Below are positions 10,775 through 23,714 of a DNA stretch of 64,000 nt, one piece after another. The stretch's first letter is position 1. Each line of letters starts with the position of its first letter. The translations under genes and the position numbers were made by a program. The stretch comes from Nothopassalora personata (Eukaryota; Ascomycota; Dothideomycetes; Mycosphaerellales; Mycosphaerellaceae), in NCBI GenBank assembly GCA_033816765.1, contig CM066294.1:1364001-1428000 (forward strand), in the 5' to 3' direction. A model generated the notes under the pieces. That model was given only the letters and a program-made list of their open reading frames with translations, made no database searches and had not been told where the DNA came from.

Positions 10775-13700
10775 ATGGATTTATACTAAGAGAAAGGAGA
10801 AGAGAAGGGAACTAAAATCCCAATTCTTAGGAGAGACAATTAGAAGAGATAGTTCAACCTTTAGAGATATAAGATAGAGAGCTAGTTAGCATTCTTTGCA
10901 ATTAATAACCTGTTAGAAGTGTTATTTAACAACATTAAGGGCAAGAACCTAAAACTCTAGGAAGAGACTAAGATTAAAGAGATTCTTAATGCACTAACAT
11001 AGATAAAACAAAATGCAGCTTGCTGCTTTGGTATCCTAAGTAGGATCATAGAAGAAGATAAATTTAAGCTTAAGGGCTCTTACGAATCTAGAAAAGCTGC
11101 TAAGATATAGGTGCATCTCTAGAACAAGTACAGCTAGGTGTTACTAACCTATATACATAAGCTTATAAAACAGTTTGTGAACTTTAAGATAAGTAAAGAG
11201 TTCACTATTAGATCTGCATAGGTACACCTAGTGTCTCTTAGAAGGAGGATTGCTAATGTTAACCTAGAGGGCTAGTACTATAGGAAAGCTAATATAAGAA
11301 TAACCTAGCTTTTAAGCTTACTGCTACCTAACTACTATATAGCTAGGGATACTATTATAGCTTAGCTAAAGATGGATTATAAAAGGACCTTAAAGATCCT
11401 TAAGGCTTAAGAGGCTAGATTGAATCCCTCTAAGGCTAAGTATAGTATAGTAGCTACCTAGGTTAGGCCCTTAGGTTAGGTAAGATTACTTTCCTGCCTT
11501 CTCTATAAGAAGGACTATCTCATTAAGGACTACCCTAGTCTCTCTAAGGCAAAGAAGGTCCTTAGATCTTATTCCTAAGCACTATCCTCCTAGAATACAA
11601 TATATATTAAGAAGAGAAGATCTCTACTACCATCTTTAAGAAGAACACTAAGAGAGAAGTCCTCTATAGAGGAACTTAAGAAAATGGTAAAGAAACTTAG
11701 CTCTAACATACTATGACTCTAGAAGAACTAGGCCTAGTCTCCTTCCTCTAAAACAAGGAAGACTAGGAAAGGTTTCTCTACCTAAGAGCTACCTAACTTA
11801 TACAACTCATCCTAGAAGACAATGTCTAATAATAATAAGTATAATAAAGTGGCTTACTTAACTGTAGAAGTCTAAGGCAAGTTCCCCTTATTAGAGTAGT
11901 TACTTAACTCTTGTGCTTTATCCTATATAACTAACTAGAACTGCCTCTTTAGATCCATAACTCCCTTAATAAAGAAGAAATAGATCAAAGTAGGAGGTAG
12001 GCATTTATTAGCTACTTATATTAGGACTATAGAGATAAGTAGGCGATCTAGTAGGAAAGTTGTTTTAGAAGATGTTCTACTTATACCTAAGCTAGGGGTA
12101 AACCTAGTTTCTTAGAACCAGTTTAGTAAGCAGTTTAGTGTCTAACCTCCTTTATTTTCTCTTATATCCCCCTCTAGCTAAACTGTTGTCTAGATAAGGC
12201 TTCTTAGGGGGGTTCTATTTATTAATGAGATTTCTCCTCTACTATAAGAAAGGGCACATTACTTATTATGTACACCACTAATAGAGAATGCCTTTATAAC
12301 TGCTAAATTAGAGATTGACCTAAAACAGTAGGAGCTTTAGCATAGAAGATTTGCACACTTTAGGAAGAACTTGCTCTAGAATCTTTATAAGGTAATAGAC
12401 TTAAAAGAACCTATTCCTATTCCTATAGATAGCTTCTACTAGTGTAGAGTGTGTTTAATAGTAAAGATAAAGAAGTATAAAGGCAAAGTTACTAAGAGAA
12501 GACCTAAAAGACTTGCCCTTGTATCTATTAATATATGTAGTCTACTGCTAACATTAAGGCTAGGGTTTAAATACTAGCTTAAGATTATTAACAACTTCTC
12601 TAGAAAAAAGTAGACCTGTCCTCTTAAGAAAAGAGAAGATACTCTAGTTGCTCTCTAGAACTAGAAGATTAAGGTAGAGAGGAAATCATTAGTACAGTTA
12701 AAAGCAGTTAGGCTTAATAATGTAAGGGAACTTATTGCATTAGTTAAGCAGTAGGAGAAGGATTTGGGAATTAGGCTAGAGCATACTAAGGCATACAACT
12801 CGCTCTAAAATAGACTAGTTAAAAGTTTAATATAAACCTTAGAAGACTCTATAAGGGCAATGCTTAAAGAGGCTAAGATGCTAATTGAATTCTAGCCTAA
12901 AGCACTAGAAGCCTAAACCTATATAAGGAATAAACTACTAAATAGTCTAGACTATAATAGGTTTAAGGTTTTACTAGATAAAGCCTTTAATAGTATTAAG
13001 CTAACTATCAACTATTTAAAGGTTTAGGGATGCAAAGCTATTGTCTATATAGACACAAGATCCCAGCCTTAATAGGCAAGAAGTAATAAACTAATAAATA
13101 GAGGTAAAGAAGTAGTGTTTGTTAGATACGTTAAAAACATAGCTAAGGCCTAGCTCTTTTAGGAACTAGACATAAAAGCTATAAAACAATATATATATAT
13201 ATAGACTTCTTTAAGGACTAACCTAGAGGTGATATAGATCTCAATGTTACAAAATTGAATCTATTAAGCAATGCACCAGCTAGGAGACCCTTAGGGAGGC
13301 TAAGGAAGGACATATTCTTAGAGCAACCTGTTCACTATTTAATCATTTAGTAGAGTAGCCTAGTAACAGCCTAGCTAAGAAAGCTATTTGTGCAACTTCC
13401 CTAGCCTCTAAAGAATATAGGGGAATTTTAGAAAATCGATAAGCCAATTAAGATAAGCTTACTAGATCTCTAGGAAAAGAATGTTACTAGGACACAAGTG
13501 ACTACTCTTAGATCATCCCTTAGTAAGAGGAGGGCTAACTATAATGTTAAGGGCTATAAATAGAAATAGAAAGCCCTAAGATCTATAGTCCCTATACCTA
13601 AACTAGCTACTAAAGTAGGAGAAGTAATAGACCTCTTAGAGAACCTTACTGCTTACTACTAAGCTTTCTTTATAGTTATGCAATTAGTAGATGATTTAGT

Positions 13701-15440
13701 ACTATAGGATAGTAAATTCCTAGAAGAAGTTAAGGAGATAGCCTTTATAGCAACTATAGAAGTTATTGCATACAAGCAAGAGATCCTAATTCTAAAGTCC
13801 TATAAGGATGCTATAAATAATAAGAAATAGGGACACCTTTAGAAGGAAGCAATCTAGAAGGAGCTAGATGCTCTATAGAGCAACAACACCTAGGAGAATG
13901 CTGTTCTACTAAAAGGAGCAAACTTGGTTACGTTAAGATAGGTCTTTAATATTAAAAGAAGCATTAGTAGAGAAAGCATTAGTAGAGCCATTAAAAAGTT
14001 TAAGGCTAGGCTAGTTGTAAGGGGCTTTTTATAGAAGTTTAGTATTAACTTTATAGAGACATTTGCGCCTACAGTTAGATAGGACACCCTTAGGGTATTT
14101 ATAGCTATTATATGTAAGAAGGATCTCTATCTTTACTAAGTGGATATAAACAATGCGTTTATAGAAAGTACCCTCTATAAAGACATCTTTATATTACTAC
14201 TATTAGGAGTTAAGCTTCTACTAAACATAGTATTTAAGATCCTTAAAAGCTTATATAGACTTAAGCAAGCAGCTAGAGATTGGAATCAACTCTATATATT
14301 AAAGCTTAGAGAGATTGGATTCACATAGTTAGAGGTGGATCTATGCCTACTTATTTATAAGGAAAAAGAGATTATAATTCTTATATATATAGATAACATT
14401 CCAATTGCTATACTAAAGTTAATAGATGTTCTCTAGTTCAAAAGAGAACTTAGCAAAGTCTTTAAGATTAAAGATCTTAGTAAACCTAAAAAGATCCTTA
14501 GTATAAGAGTTATAAGGGACAGGAGGAGAGGAATCCTAAAACTTGACTAGGGACACTTTGTTAGGGACAACCTTGCTAAGATAGGGATAAACTATAAGAA
14601 GGTAGCACCTATATACTTACCTATAGACAGCTATAAGGCTCTTAAACCTTTAAGCTACATAGATAAGAGGTGTAACAAGGTAGAGTACTAGAGTATTAAT
14701 AGTATATAGATATAGCTAGTAACAATTACAAGGCTAGACATTGCTTTTACCCTAGGAAGGATAAGCTCATTTGTAAGTAACCTATCCACCTACTACATAA
14801 AGGCTCTAAAGAAGATTACAAGATATCTAAGGTTATATCCTAATCTTAGCCTTGTCTTCTCTAGGCATAGAGAAGGATGCCTAGTTAGATACTATAACTC
14901 TAATTATACAATAGACAAAACAGACAGAGTCTCTATCCTTAGGTATGTCTTCTTCCTCTATAGGGCACTAGTCTCCTAGATAAGCAAGAAGCAAAAGTCT
15001 ATAGTAACATCTATAATAGAAGCTAAATATATAGCTATAAATGCATGTATAAAGCAATCCCAATTCCTAGCTTTACTACTAAGGGAGATAGACTGTCTAG
15101 AGTTAGTAGGAGACTGTTCCTATTAACTAAGGATCACTAGAAACTAGGAGACTATGTTAAGCTTAAGACTAGTCTAATTAAGAGGTAACAACTAAGCTGC
15201 CCTTACCCTAGTGAGGGATACACATGTTTATAACAAGTTAAAGCACATTAACATTGCCTACAATGCTATTAGGAAACTTTGGTAGAGAAGGCTTATTACT
15301 GTTAAGTACACCCTAACATCTAAGATGGTTGTAGATAGGTTTATAAAGCTAAAGACTAGTCTACACTTCCAGAGGTTTATAAGCTAGCTTAACCTATTAT
15401 AGAGGTCTAAATACTACTAATAGGAGAAGAGCAGACTATG
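10775..15440 (+). pseudogene. Copia copy 1 gag-pol
   Basis: ATG at 10,775 opens a Copia gag (MDLY, then RRDN*KR*FNL near 10,845). A zinc knuckle in the same frame at 11,495-11,533 reads CLLY..DY..KDY, with Cys and His turned to Tyr. Protease follows near 11,895 (LLNSC for LLDS-), with Asp to Asn. The integrase zinc region is near 12,340-12,530 and its core near 12,760-12,880. Reverse transcriptase has its clearest run at 14,140-14,328 (NNAFIES, SLYRLKQAARDW); its catalytic segment at 14,386-14,397 is YIDN instead of YVDD. RNase H (EAKYIA) is near 15,018. The RT frame is shifted relative to gag, so at least one indel exists besides the TAG/TAA stops. Confidence 0.8.
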
Positions 15441-15465
15441 ACCTCCTATGTGAGATAAGTAGGAG

Positions 15466-15712
15466 TGTTAAGATGTAGCATCTTAAGGGGAGCTAACAGT
15501 TAGGTTGTAATCTAATAGCCTAAGGCATCTACGATAACTCAGCTTGTCGGAAGACACTTTCTCTCCCCTTTAGCTTAGATAGACATCTAACACAATTAAC
15601 GCATTAGTTCCTAATATATTGCTGCATGCCCTATAGCTATTAGCTAGTTAAAGATTGATCTCTTACTCTACTCCGCTGCTAACTACGTATCCTGTTAGGT
15701 CTTAACTTAACA
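15466..15712 (+). repeat. 3' LTR of Copia copy 1 (247 bp)
   Basis: Direct repeat of 10,082-10,328, preceded by a purine-rich tract (GAGATAAGTAGGAG) and followed by the ATACG duplication. Confidence 0.9.
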
Positions 15713-16617
15713 ATACGATTATATTGTATAATTTCTTAGGTACATTAATCGTGAAGGTTAGTTATTTATTATTATCGTTAGTATCGCTCTCTTCTCCTTC
15801 GGAGGAATCTTCTTCGCTTAATTCTTCCGGATCCTAATCTTCCTCGATAGTATCTAGCCCGGTAGTTTCTTAACTTTCTTCCTATAGTTCCGGTAACTAC
15901 AATCCGTTCTATCCTAGGTCTTAGTTTTCTCTATCGCTTCTATTATCGTTAAAGTAGGATTCGTCGATATCTACTTCTTAGAGCGTAGCGCTTTACCTAT
16001 ACGTTACTCCTAGGGTTCCTCTTAGTTACTAAGGCTAATACCCTACGCCTAATTTTGCGGCGTAGTAAACTTAACACGAGTCTTAGTAATAGAATCGCTA
16101 ATAAAGGCTTCTATAACTATTTCGAGATTCGGATTCGATCTCGTAGTCAACTCTTCGTACTATTATATTAAACTTTTATAGTTAGTTCTTTATATTAAAT
16201 AGGATGTCTACTATTTACTACCTATAGTACCCTCCTCGTCCTTCTAAGGGATCTAGGAGAGGCGTCGTGTTTCTATTACTAGCTCTCTCCCCTACTCTCC
16301 GAGTATAGTCGGTATCTCCTCGAGATCTAACGCTACTCTTAGATTTATTAGTTTAGGGTTATATTATGTTAAACTGTTCGCGGCGTACTATATTCTTACC
16401 GCGGTAGTCCCTTACTAGGTAGCTAGGTTTACTATATCCGTAGTAAGTTCGTGTTTCTTTCGAACTCCGGGATACTCTATTCCCGGTACTACTCCTAATC
16501 TTACGACCTTTCTCGGTAACGTCGAGCTCTATTAGCTATAGTCCGTAGTACGGTTTGTCCCTAGACTTATTATTATAGTTATCGTAGAAGCCCCTATTAT
16601 AGTTATCGTAGCCTAGT
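15713..16617 (-). pseudogene. Family-B gag fragment, piece 2
   Basis: Continues 9,841-10,081 after Copia copy 1 and aligns with 7,860-8,720 of the family-B body (for example CGGAGGAATCTTCTTCGCTT). Its right end CTAGT is duplicated at 28,809, where Giant copy 2 ends. It carries the acidic region between gag and protease and part of the zinc-knuckle region, all RIP-mutated. Confidence 0.75.
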
Positions 16618-16988
16618 AATGTCTACTAACTACCCTATGTAGGCCTGTCCGAGTTGTGGTAGTATAGAGCGGTGCTTACGTAAGTAGGGGTATTTGCCGG
16701 TCCCGGGACCGGGAAATTAGGTCACGTGACGAGTAGCGTAGTAGCTAGATAAAATAAGAGGATTAGTGGACCTAAACCCCTATACCCTCTACTCGAGAGG
16801 TATGAATTGAATTGTTACCTTAATGCTACGCTTACAATGCTTAGCTACGTAGTATATATCTTTAACAGCTATACTAGGTCCTACTAGCTTACCTAAATGT
16901 CTAAATAAACCTAAATGAAATTAGGGTAAGTTAGACCTAAGGGACCCCCTCTAAACCTAAGGTTAACATAACCTATTAGTCGTTAATA
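16618..16988 (-). repeat. 3' LTR of Giant copy 2 (371 bp)
   Basis: Direct repeat of 28,438-28,808. It contains the palindrome core CCGGTCCCGGGACCGG (16,697-16,712) and GTCACGTGAC (16,721-16,730). Confidence 0.85.
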
Positions 16989-17333
16989 TATCCTCCCCTA
17001 TTACGAACCTGTCCTTAGGTTCTAAAGCAGTAAGCCCGGGCAACATAGGTAGTGCAGTTAGTCGCTATAAGCTAAGGTAGTCTTATAGTAGCATAGTAGC
17101 TCACCCTACTATTTAGCTTAATATATAAGATATTAGGCAATCCTAGGGCCTACTAGCGACAGTTTATAAAGGTCGAAAGGATTTCTTTAATAGAGACCGT
17201 AATAGTAACGTCAATAATCCGCGACTCGCGCCCGTTGTACTACGTTATCGTATGCTACGAAACTAGCGAGGGAATAGACAGCTATGTTAGCATTAATCGA
17301 GCGGGCTAGATAGTCAAATAACGTGAACGCCAT

Positions 17334-20300
17334 TCATAAGACAAGTGAGCGTTAGTACTAGTAACCTAATAAATCTAAAGACGAGTCTACCGCGTAACTA
17401 GAAAGTAAGTTAAGGGAAGATAAGTAACTATAAGAAACAAGTAAGATCTAAGGACTAGACGTACCTGTACCCGAAGCATTAGAACTAGAAATAGAACTAG
17501 AATTAGAACTAGAATTAGAACTAGAATCCTATAGGCTATAGCTGTAGCCGGAAATTAACTAGAAACTAGGAGCCTATAAATCCGTACTAACTACTTAGTT
17601 CCACTTATTCTTACACAACTCCTTTGTCTAGACCTACTCGTTGTCGTGGCTAACACTAGTCTTACTAGACGCGTCCCTAAGTAGCTAGCTAGTAAAGTTC
17701 CTATAGTAGTTACGGAAGAAGCTCTTATTACGCCCTTCGCTTATGAAGCACATCTGCTCGAGAGTAGTAACTAAGCTAAGCTTCTTGTCTATCAATTTCA
17801 TAGCTCGGACGCGCTAATTATGCATCTTCTTATAGAAGAGCTCCGAGTCTAGGCGGACCGTAGCATTAAGCTACCTTCTAGCATTAAGGATGACTTTGTT
17901 ATCGTTCTAAGACTTTAAACCCGCTAGGGCATCGGATAGAGGGCTAATGCTACTAAGGTGTACGGCCGTAGGAAAAGGATAGCCGGGTACTAGGCGTCGA
18001 TACTTAAACCCTACAGCGCTCTCACTTAGCGTCTTAAAGTTACGATAGAGGTCTATTACCTAGTGTATGCTCTAGCTTCTCTAGAGTTTAAGATAGTTAT
18101 CGTCGCGGATCTCGATAAAGTAAGGGTTAATCTAACGTAGTATCCTCTTATGTGCGGCCTGCCTTATTAGAACGCCTATAGTAGTTACCCGCATTTGCCT
18201 AGCGCTTAGGTCCTCTCTAAACTAGCTAATGCTGTTCTTACTTAGGTAATTCTAGACCCTAACCGAGAAGAAACGCTTAAATCGGCCGTCTTCTATATTG
18301 TCGTTAATCTAGTACTACTAGATAAACTCTATAGCATTTCCTTACTTATAAAAACCGTGTAAAAACTCCGGCCTACTAGTGCCCTCTAAGTTAAGAGAGT
18401 ATAGTATGTTAAGCCGGTTACTAGTTTAGTAGTTTTCAATTTCGAGGTTTAAGTCGACCCTAGTATACTATACTATAGTGTTTACGTCACCCCCCTAATA
18501 AGCCCTATTAAAGCTAAAAATCGTAGGCCTAGGGAAGGAGATGAACCGAGTATAGTGTTAAGGGTGTAGCGCTACTTATAAGAGCTACAGCCTGGGGTCT
18601 TATCGTATAATCTATTAGCTTAGAGAATACTATATGTTCTAGTAGACGCCGCCGTTACTAACCTTATTTAATTCTCGTAGGTGCTATCGGTATACGTCGA
18701 ATTCCCGACTTATTATCTCTCTAACTGTTTTAACCCGCGGCGCTAGTTTAGCGTTATTGTACTAGTATAGTATGTTACTATTAATGTAGGTACCGGTACT
18801 ATTAAGATCGGCTTAGTTAGCTTTATCGATGCTAAATTTATCGAGGATCTAGTTATCGTTAGTATACGTAACGATGCTACTCGTAGTACCGACTTTACCT
18901 CGAACGCGGAGGTAGCTAAGCGGGTTAATAGTCTTCTAACTACGCTTATTAGGGCGAAACTACGACCTATTCTTCACCTTAATAGCTAAAAAACTCTTAC
19001 CTTTAAAGAGCTAGTCTTAGACCTTAAGCGCGCGCTTACATAGGGTATTAGCGGTAATACCGGGATTCGTAACGAAGTAGAGGGCCTTATAGTAGAAATC
19101 TCGAACACACTAATCGCACATTATAGCGCTAACCTTACTATCCCTCTTAAGAACGTCCGAGACAGCATGTTCGAGCATCTTAAGGCCCGCTATCCGGTAC
19201 TTAGGTAGCTAGTTAATGCTATCTACATTGATCGAGTTTCTAAACTTAATGCTATAGTACCGCTTATTATAGGTGCAGTTAGCGTACTTAATCCGGAGGG
19301 CCTCGTCTTCTTATAGGATCTAATCCTTAAAGACTAATACATCCCTAATTATAGCCGAAGGTAACATAGTAAGTATCGGATTGCTATTCTTAGTTAGGGC
19401 CGGAGTAGATCGTAGGGTACTAACCGGTATACCTAGCGGACTGCCTTCGCGTATAGGAGCGCCGTCTAGCGTTCGGTTAGGCGAGGATTAAGTAGGCGTA
19501 GTTATGCCCTTACCTATACTCTCGCCTATACGGAGCTACTTAAGTCGACTCGACTTACGACCGCCTCTCGATAGGACTATAGGCTAGGTAGAGGCTAGTA
19601 GAGTTAGCGTAGTACTCTTTACACGTCCTTTACCTTTACTACCCGGTAGCTAACGTAGCTAGGGCTATTGCTAGCTAGATAGTCTAGGTTAATCTATACT
19701 GTCCTCTAGGGACGCGGACTTCTTAGTAATAGTACCCTCTATAAAGTATAGAAGGCTATCCTTATAGACGGCTAGGCGGTATCTTCTAATAATCTCCCTA
19801 CTCTTAGCCGACTATGGATTAATGCTACGTGCTTTAGCCTCCCTATCGCACCGGGTAAGATTACTAGGCTCTAGAATTCGCTTACGATCTATGCCCTTAC
19901 GGCCGATCCTTATACGCTAGATTAATACCCTCTAAATTCTACTAATAGCCCTACTATAGTCTAGGTACTTGTTAATAAAGACTATAAGCTAGCGGCGCCC
20001 GCTGTTAGTACTATAAAGCTCGGAGATAACGCGTCGATTAAGAATCTTATTATCTATCTACTATAGCTAGTAGCGAGTAAGCGTAGCTCGAAGAGTCTTC
20101 TCTCGGTTACGAATCTCTAAACCGGTCTTACGAATCTTACCGACGATAGGAAACAAGACATCGAGCTTCTTATTACTAAGGAATTTATCCTAGTAGCTCT
20201 TACCTATGCCGCCCTTAACTTCCTCGAAAAACAGGTTAACCTAGACGGAGTAGTCTTTAAACACCTTCTCGAAGCCCTTATAGAAGTCCTTTAATACCTT

Positions 20301-20462
20301 AACCCGCTTCTAAGGACTAAGCTCTCGGAACATAACATTAGCGGCGGACTTCGGCGTGTTCGTGTTAGTAAGGACATGCTTAACGTTGTTCGGTAGGCGA
20401 AGGGACTCGAACAAGGTCTAAGGTAGGCGGGTAAGCCTAGTAATAGTACTAGTAAGCGCTAT
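17334..20462 (-). pseudogene. ORF3 of Giant copy 2 (~1,043 codons, unrecognised)
   Basis: The same protein as 1-2,883, here with its N-terminus. The frame runs uninterrupted by frameshifts from an ATA at 20,462 (likely a RIP-mutated ATG; the next residues read ALTSTITRLTRLP) to TGA at 17,334-17,336, a length of 3,129 bp. All internal stops are TAG/TAA. The first ~300 residues are rich in Lys, Arg and Leu and look helical (KDFYKGFEKVFKDYS near 20,280). It is in the same sense as gag-pol but begins 581 bp after the pol stop, so it probably needs its own message or splicing. Function unknown. Confidence 0.7.
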
Positions 20463-21042
20463 ACTCGAGCTAGCCGGGCGTAACGATAGACTAGCTAAAG
20501 CTATAATAACTAGGATTCGCTAGTAGTAAGATCGTAAGAGCTAGCTATCTCGTAGTGCTACTCTAGAGTATTAGTAAGCTTTAAAAGCTTAGTGTCGGGG
20601 TAGGGGCTTTAAAGAAGGTTAAGGTCGTAAAGAGAGAGAGGCTAAAGAACCGTCTAATGTATATAGTGGTAGATATATGTGTTAGTAGCTCTAGTAATAG
20701 TGTTAGTGTTTAAAGAAAAAGAGAGGAAGTAGTAGGTAGAGAGCTACGCTTAAGTATGCCTCTTAGCGTATGTCCCTATAACCGTTATAAGGTAGTAGCG
20801 CCGAGACCGGTCTTATAAGTAGTAAGAGTAGTGCTATTAAGGTTACACTAAAGGTCCGATAACCCTACATATAACCGAAAACTAGTGCTAGTAACTACCT
20901 AGGTGAGCATCCGGTAGAGGTATGCTACGCTATTACGTAATCCGATTTACCGGTCCCGGGACCGGTAAATGTAACTCTACTAACTAAGGTCTAACTAAGG
21001 TAAGAACACCCTATAAAGTGAAGTCTAGATAACCGAATCGGC
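20463..21042 (-). other. Spacer between Giant pol and ORF3
   Basis: No frame survives here. It contains the 26-bp palindrome (20,945-20,970) about 75 bp after the pol stop and a purine tract (AAAGAGAGAGAG, about 20,630-20,642). Copy 3 has the same spacer at 41,905-42,485. It is a candidate for a promoter or splice region serving ORF3. Confidence 0.5.
20945..20970. repeat. 26-bp perfect palindrome (Giant copy 2, pol-ORF3 spacer)
   Basis: Core CCGGTCCCGGGACCGG extended to ATTTA...TAAAT on both sides. An identical 26-mer lies at 25,140-25,165, 42,388-42,413 and 46,218-46,243. It contains no CA or TG, so RIP cannot change it. Confidence 0.85.
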
Positions 21043-23354
21043 TTAATAAACTAAAGGGCATGCGTAACACATGCCTAAGGGAAGTGAACTCCGTACGCTA
21101 TTACTAACTAATTAGTTCTTAGCCTCGATCCTACTAAACTGTAAAATTTCGGCTATAGAAAGGTTATAAGGCCTAACCTATAGCTTCTTAGATTCCGGTT
21201 TAGGATACGATCCCCTTTCGTTAACTCCTATAGGTAGCACGTCTTCGTTAGCGATAGGCTCGATCTCGTTCGAATTACTACTGTCTTCGCTATTAGCGAC
21301 GCTATTAGCGACTTCTCCCTCCCCTATTACGAGATCGACCCCATTATCTAGGCCTAGTACTCCTATGTTATCCGGGCGAAGCTCTAGAACTAGCTTAAGG
21401 TTTTCTCGTGCCTAAACACCCTTTATTAGCGTGCTATTAAGTTCCTTAAGAATATAGGTACTAAACTCCCTAGAGACACTAGACACCCGATATGGACCTT
21501 ACTATCGGTAACCGATCTTGCGTGAGAAGTTATCCTTATATAGCTTATCGAATCTTATAATAAGGTCGCCCTTCTAGAAACTAATAGAGTTAACATTCCG
21601 GTAAGAATTAAAGTAGTCCTTACTAAGTTCTCTTAGTCGCTTCCTTCGAGTATATAGCTCTTCTAAACTAAGGTCTCGAGCCTAGAGTTAACGCGCACGT
21701 ATAGTAAGTAGGTTCTTAGTCGTTCTTACCGATCCCTATTAGTAATTCGCCTACGTCGGGTACTTAACCTTAATTGGCAGAATCGTGCAATAGCTATATA
21801 GGACCTAAGCTAGCGTTATTCTAGTAGTACGATAGGTCGTGGTCCTATTAGCCTATAACATAGCGGGTACCTATTGTTCCTATCCGCGGTATATGTTCTT
21901 TATAAGCTTTACTAACGCTATAAGAATCGGACGGTGCCTAACCTCGACTAGAGCATTAGACTACGGATAGTACGGTGATATTTAGATCCTTCGGACACTA
22001 AGTCCTACGAGTAACCGCTTAACCTTAGCCGTGTAAACCGTAGCGTTATTAAGCACAATTTCAGTATAGTAGCCGTGCCTATAGAAGATATCTTCGTATA
22101 GAAACTTAGTAACCGTCTTAGAGCTAGGAGGTGCCCTTATTACTCTAGCCTCGATCTAGTTGCTAAGTGCTTCGCGCGTAACTAGGAGGTATCTATTTTT
22201 ATACACCTAGACGGGGTCCGAGTACTACTTCTTACTAATAACCTAAGGGCTCGATAAGTGAAGCTTACTAGCGCGCTAGTTGCCTTCGCGAAACCTATAA
22301 GGAGCATAACTCTGAACCTACGTAGAGACATCGGCGAAGTACCCGCCCTAGTAATACCGATCGGAAATAAGGTTATACACGACCTTAGCGCTACGGTAAC
22401 CGTGTCTCTTATAGCACTCTATAACGATCTCCTTCTAAGCCTTATTATCGTTAATTACAAGTTGCAACGGTGCTCCTTGGCGCTTCTAGAAGAATAGTAA
22501 TTAGTCTCGGATAAAGAAGTTAACGCTTTTCTTTACTAGCCGCCGGTACTTAGTACGGGTAACACTATCGGGCCGGGTCCTAGTTTCTATAACCTAAGTA
22601 AGCTACTAAGAGCTTTTCGAATATTAGTCCCCGAGATGTCGTGTTTTCTAGATTTTAACTAGATAGGTGTCGACCGGCTCCGGGTACCCGAATAGCTTAT
22701 TATTAATTATCTAGTCGACTTTGTCTTCGTTAGCTTCCCTAGGTTCCTAAGGTGTAGAGGGCCTACGAGATAGGGCATCTAGGCTAGTATGTCTAGTCCC
22801 CGTAACGTGCTTTACCTCGAACGTAAATAACCTAATCTATGCGACCTACCGGGCTATTGCTAAGTTCGGCAGGTCCGAAGCCGGCCGGTTAAGCTACTAT
22901 ACAAGTGTCTTAGCATTAACCTTAAGGACAAAATTAACGCTAGTAATATATCTCTAGATCTTCTTAAGCCCCTTAAGGACCCTAAGGCATTTCCGCTTAC
23001 TAGCATTATATCTAGATTCTAACGTGTTCTAGATTCCGCTCTTATACCGCACCGGGTAACGCCGTCGGGTACTATCTATTAATTCTTAAGAAACGATACA
23101 TCCCTATCTAGTGCCGCTAGTATTAACTGAGATAAAGATAGACCTAGCACTAGGTAAGTAGTAGAGGGTAACTAAGGCTAGAGCCTATATAAGATATCTA
23201 GTAACCTCCTCTTTTAAGAACTGCTCATTTTCTATCTAGGTGAACTCGGCGTCCTTCTTTAGCAGTTTGTACATTAGTCGAGCGATAATAACGAACTAGG
23301 GAATCTATATCCGGAAGTATACACACAGCCCTACATAGGTGCGGACCTCCTTAA

Positions 23355-23714
23355 TGTTACGGAATGATTCCTAGGGACCCTAGAATTATAACGATAAGAC
23401 GAACACGTAACTCATCCTACCTAAGCGCTTAGACTTGGAGCGATTAGACTACTCATGCTTAGACTGATTAGACTGCTTATACTTAGACTAATTAGACTAA
23501 TTACCGAGATCTACGAATCTCCTTTATATTTAGGAACGCTAGAAACCCTTATGGTTCTAATACGTTTAACTTATGTTACTATCTCACTAATTGGAATATA
23601 ACTCTTATTCCAATTATTCATCTTCGCTTAGCTTACTTTAGCCTCTCTAAAGAATACCGCTACGTGCTTTAACTTATCTCTCCTTTAAGACTAGCCCTAG
23701 AACGAGACATAACA
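23355..23714 (+). mobile_element. Solo LTR-B inserted in Giant copy 2 (360 bp)
   Basis: TGTTACGGAATG...GACATAACA flanked by a perfect CTTAA duplication (23,350-23,354; 23,715-23,719). It is absent from copy 3 at the matching site (about 44,797). Its sequence is the reverse complement of LTR-B at 9,480-9,840. Solo LTRs arise by recombination between the two LTRs of a full insertion. Confidence 0.92.

Larger units (their letters stand above)
10082..15712 (+). mobile_element. Copia LTR retrotransposon, copy 1 (5.6 kb)
   Basis: Two 247-bp LTRs, a perfect 5-bp duplication ATACG (10,077-10,081 and 15,713-15,717), a half-tRNA primer site and a Copia gag-PR-IN-RT-RNaseH order on the plus strand. It splits family-B internal sequence. 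Its sister, copy 2 at 50,065-55,999, is inverted. RIP is visible but milder than in the Gypsy elements (more CA/TG left). Confidence 0.9.

Noticed and set aside
22258..22497. 79-codon plus-strand frame (and its twin at 43,701-43,910)
   Set aside because: Lies antisense to the Giant integrase region, which is on the minus strand; no codon logic of its own.
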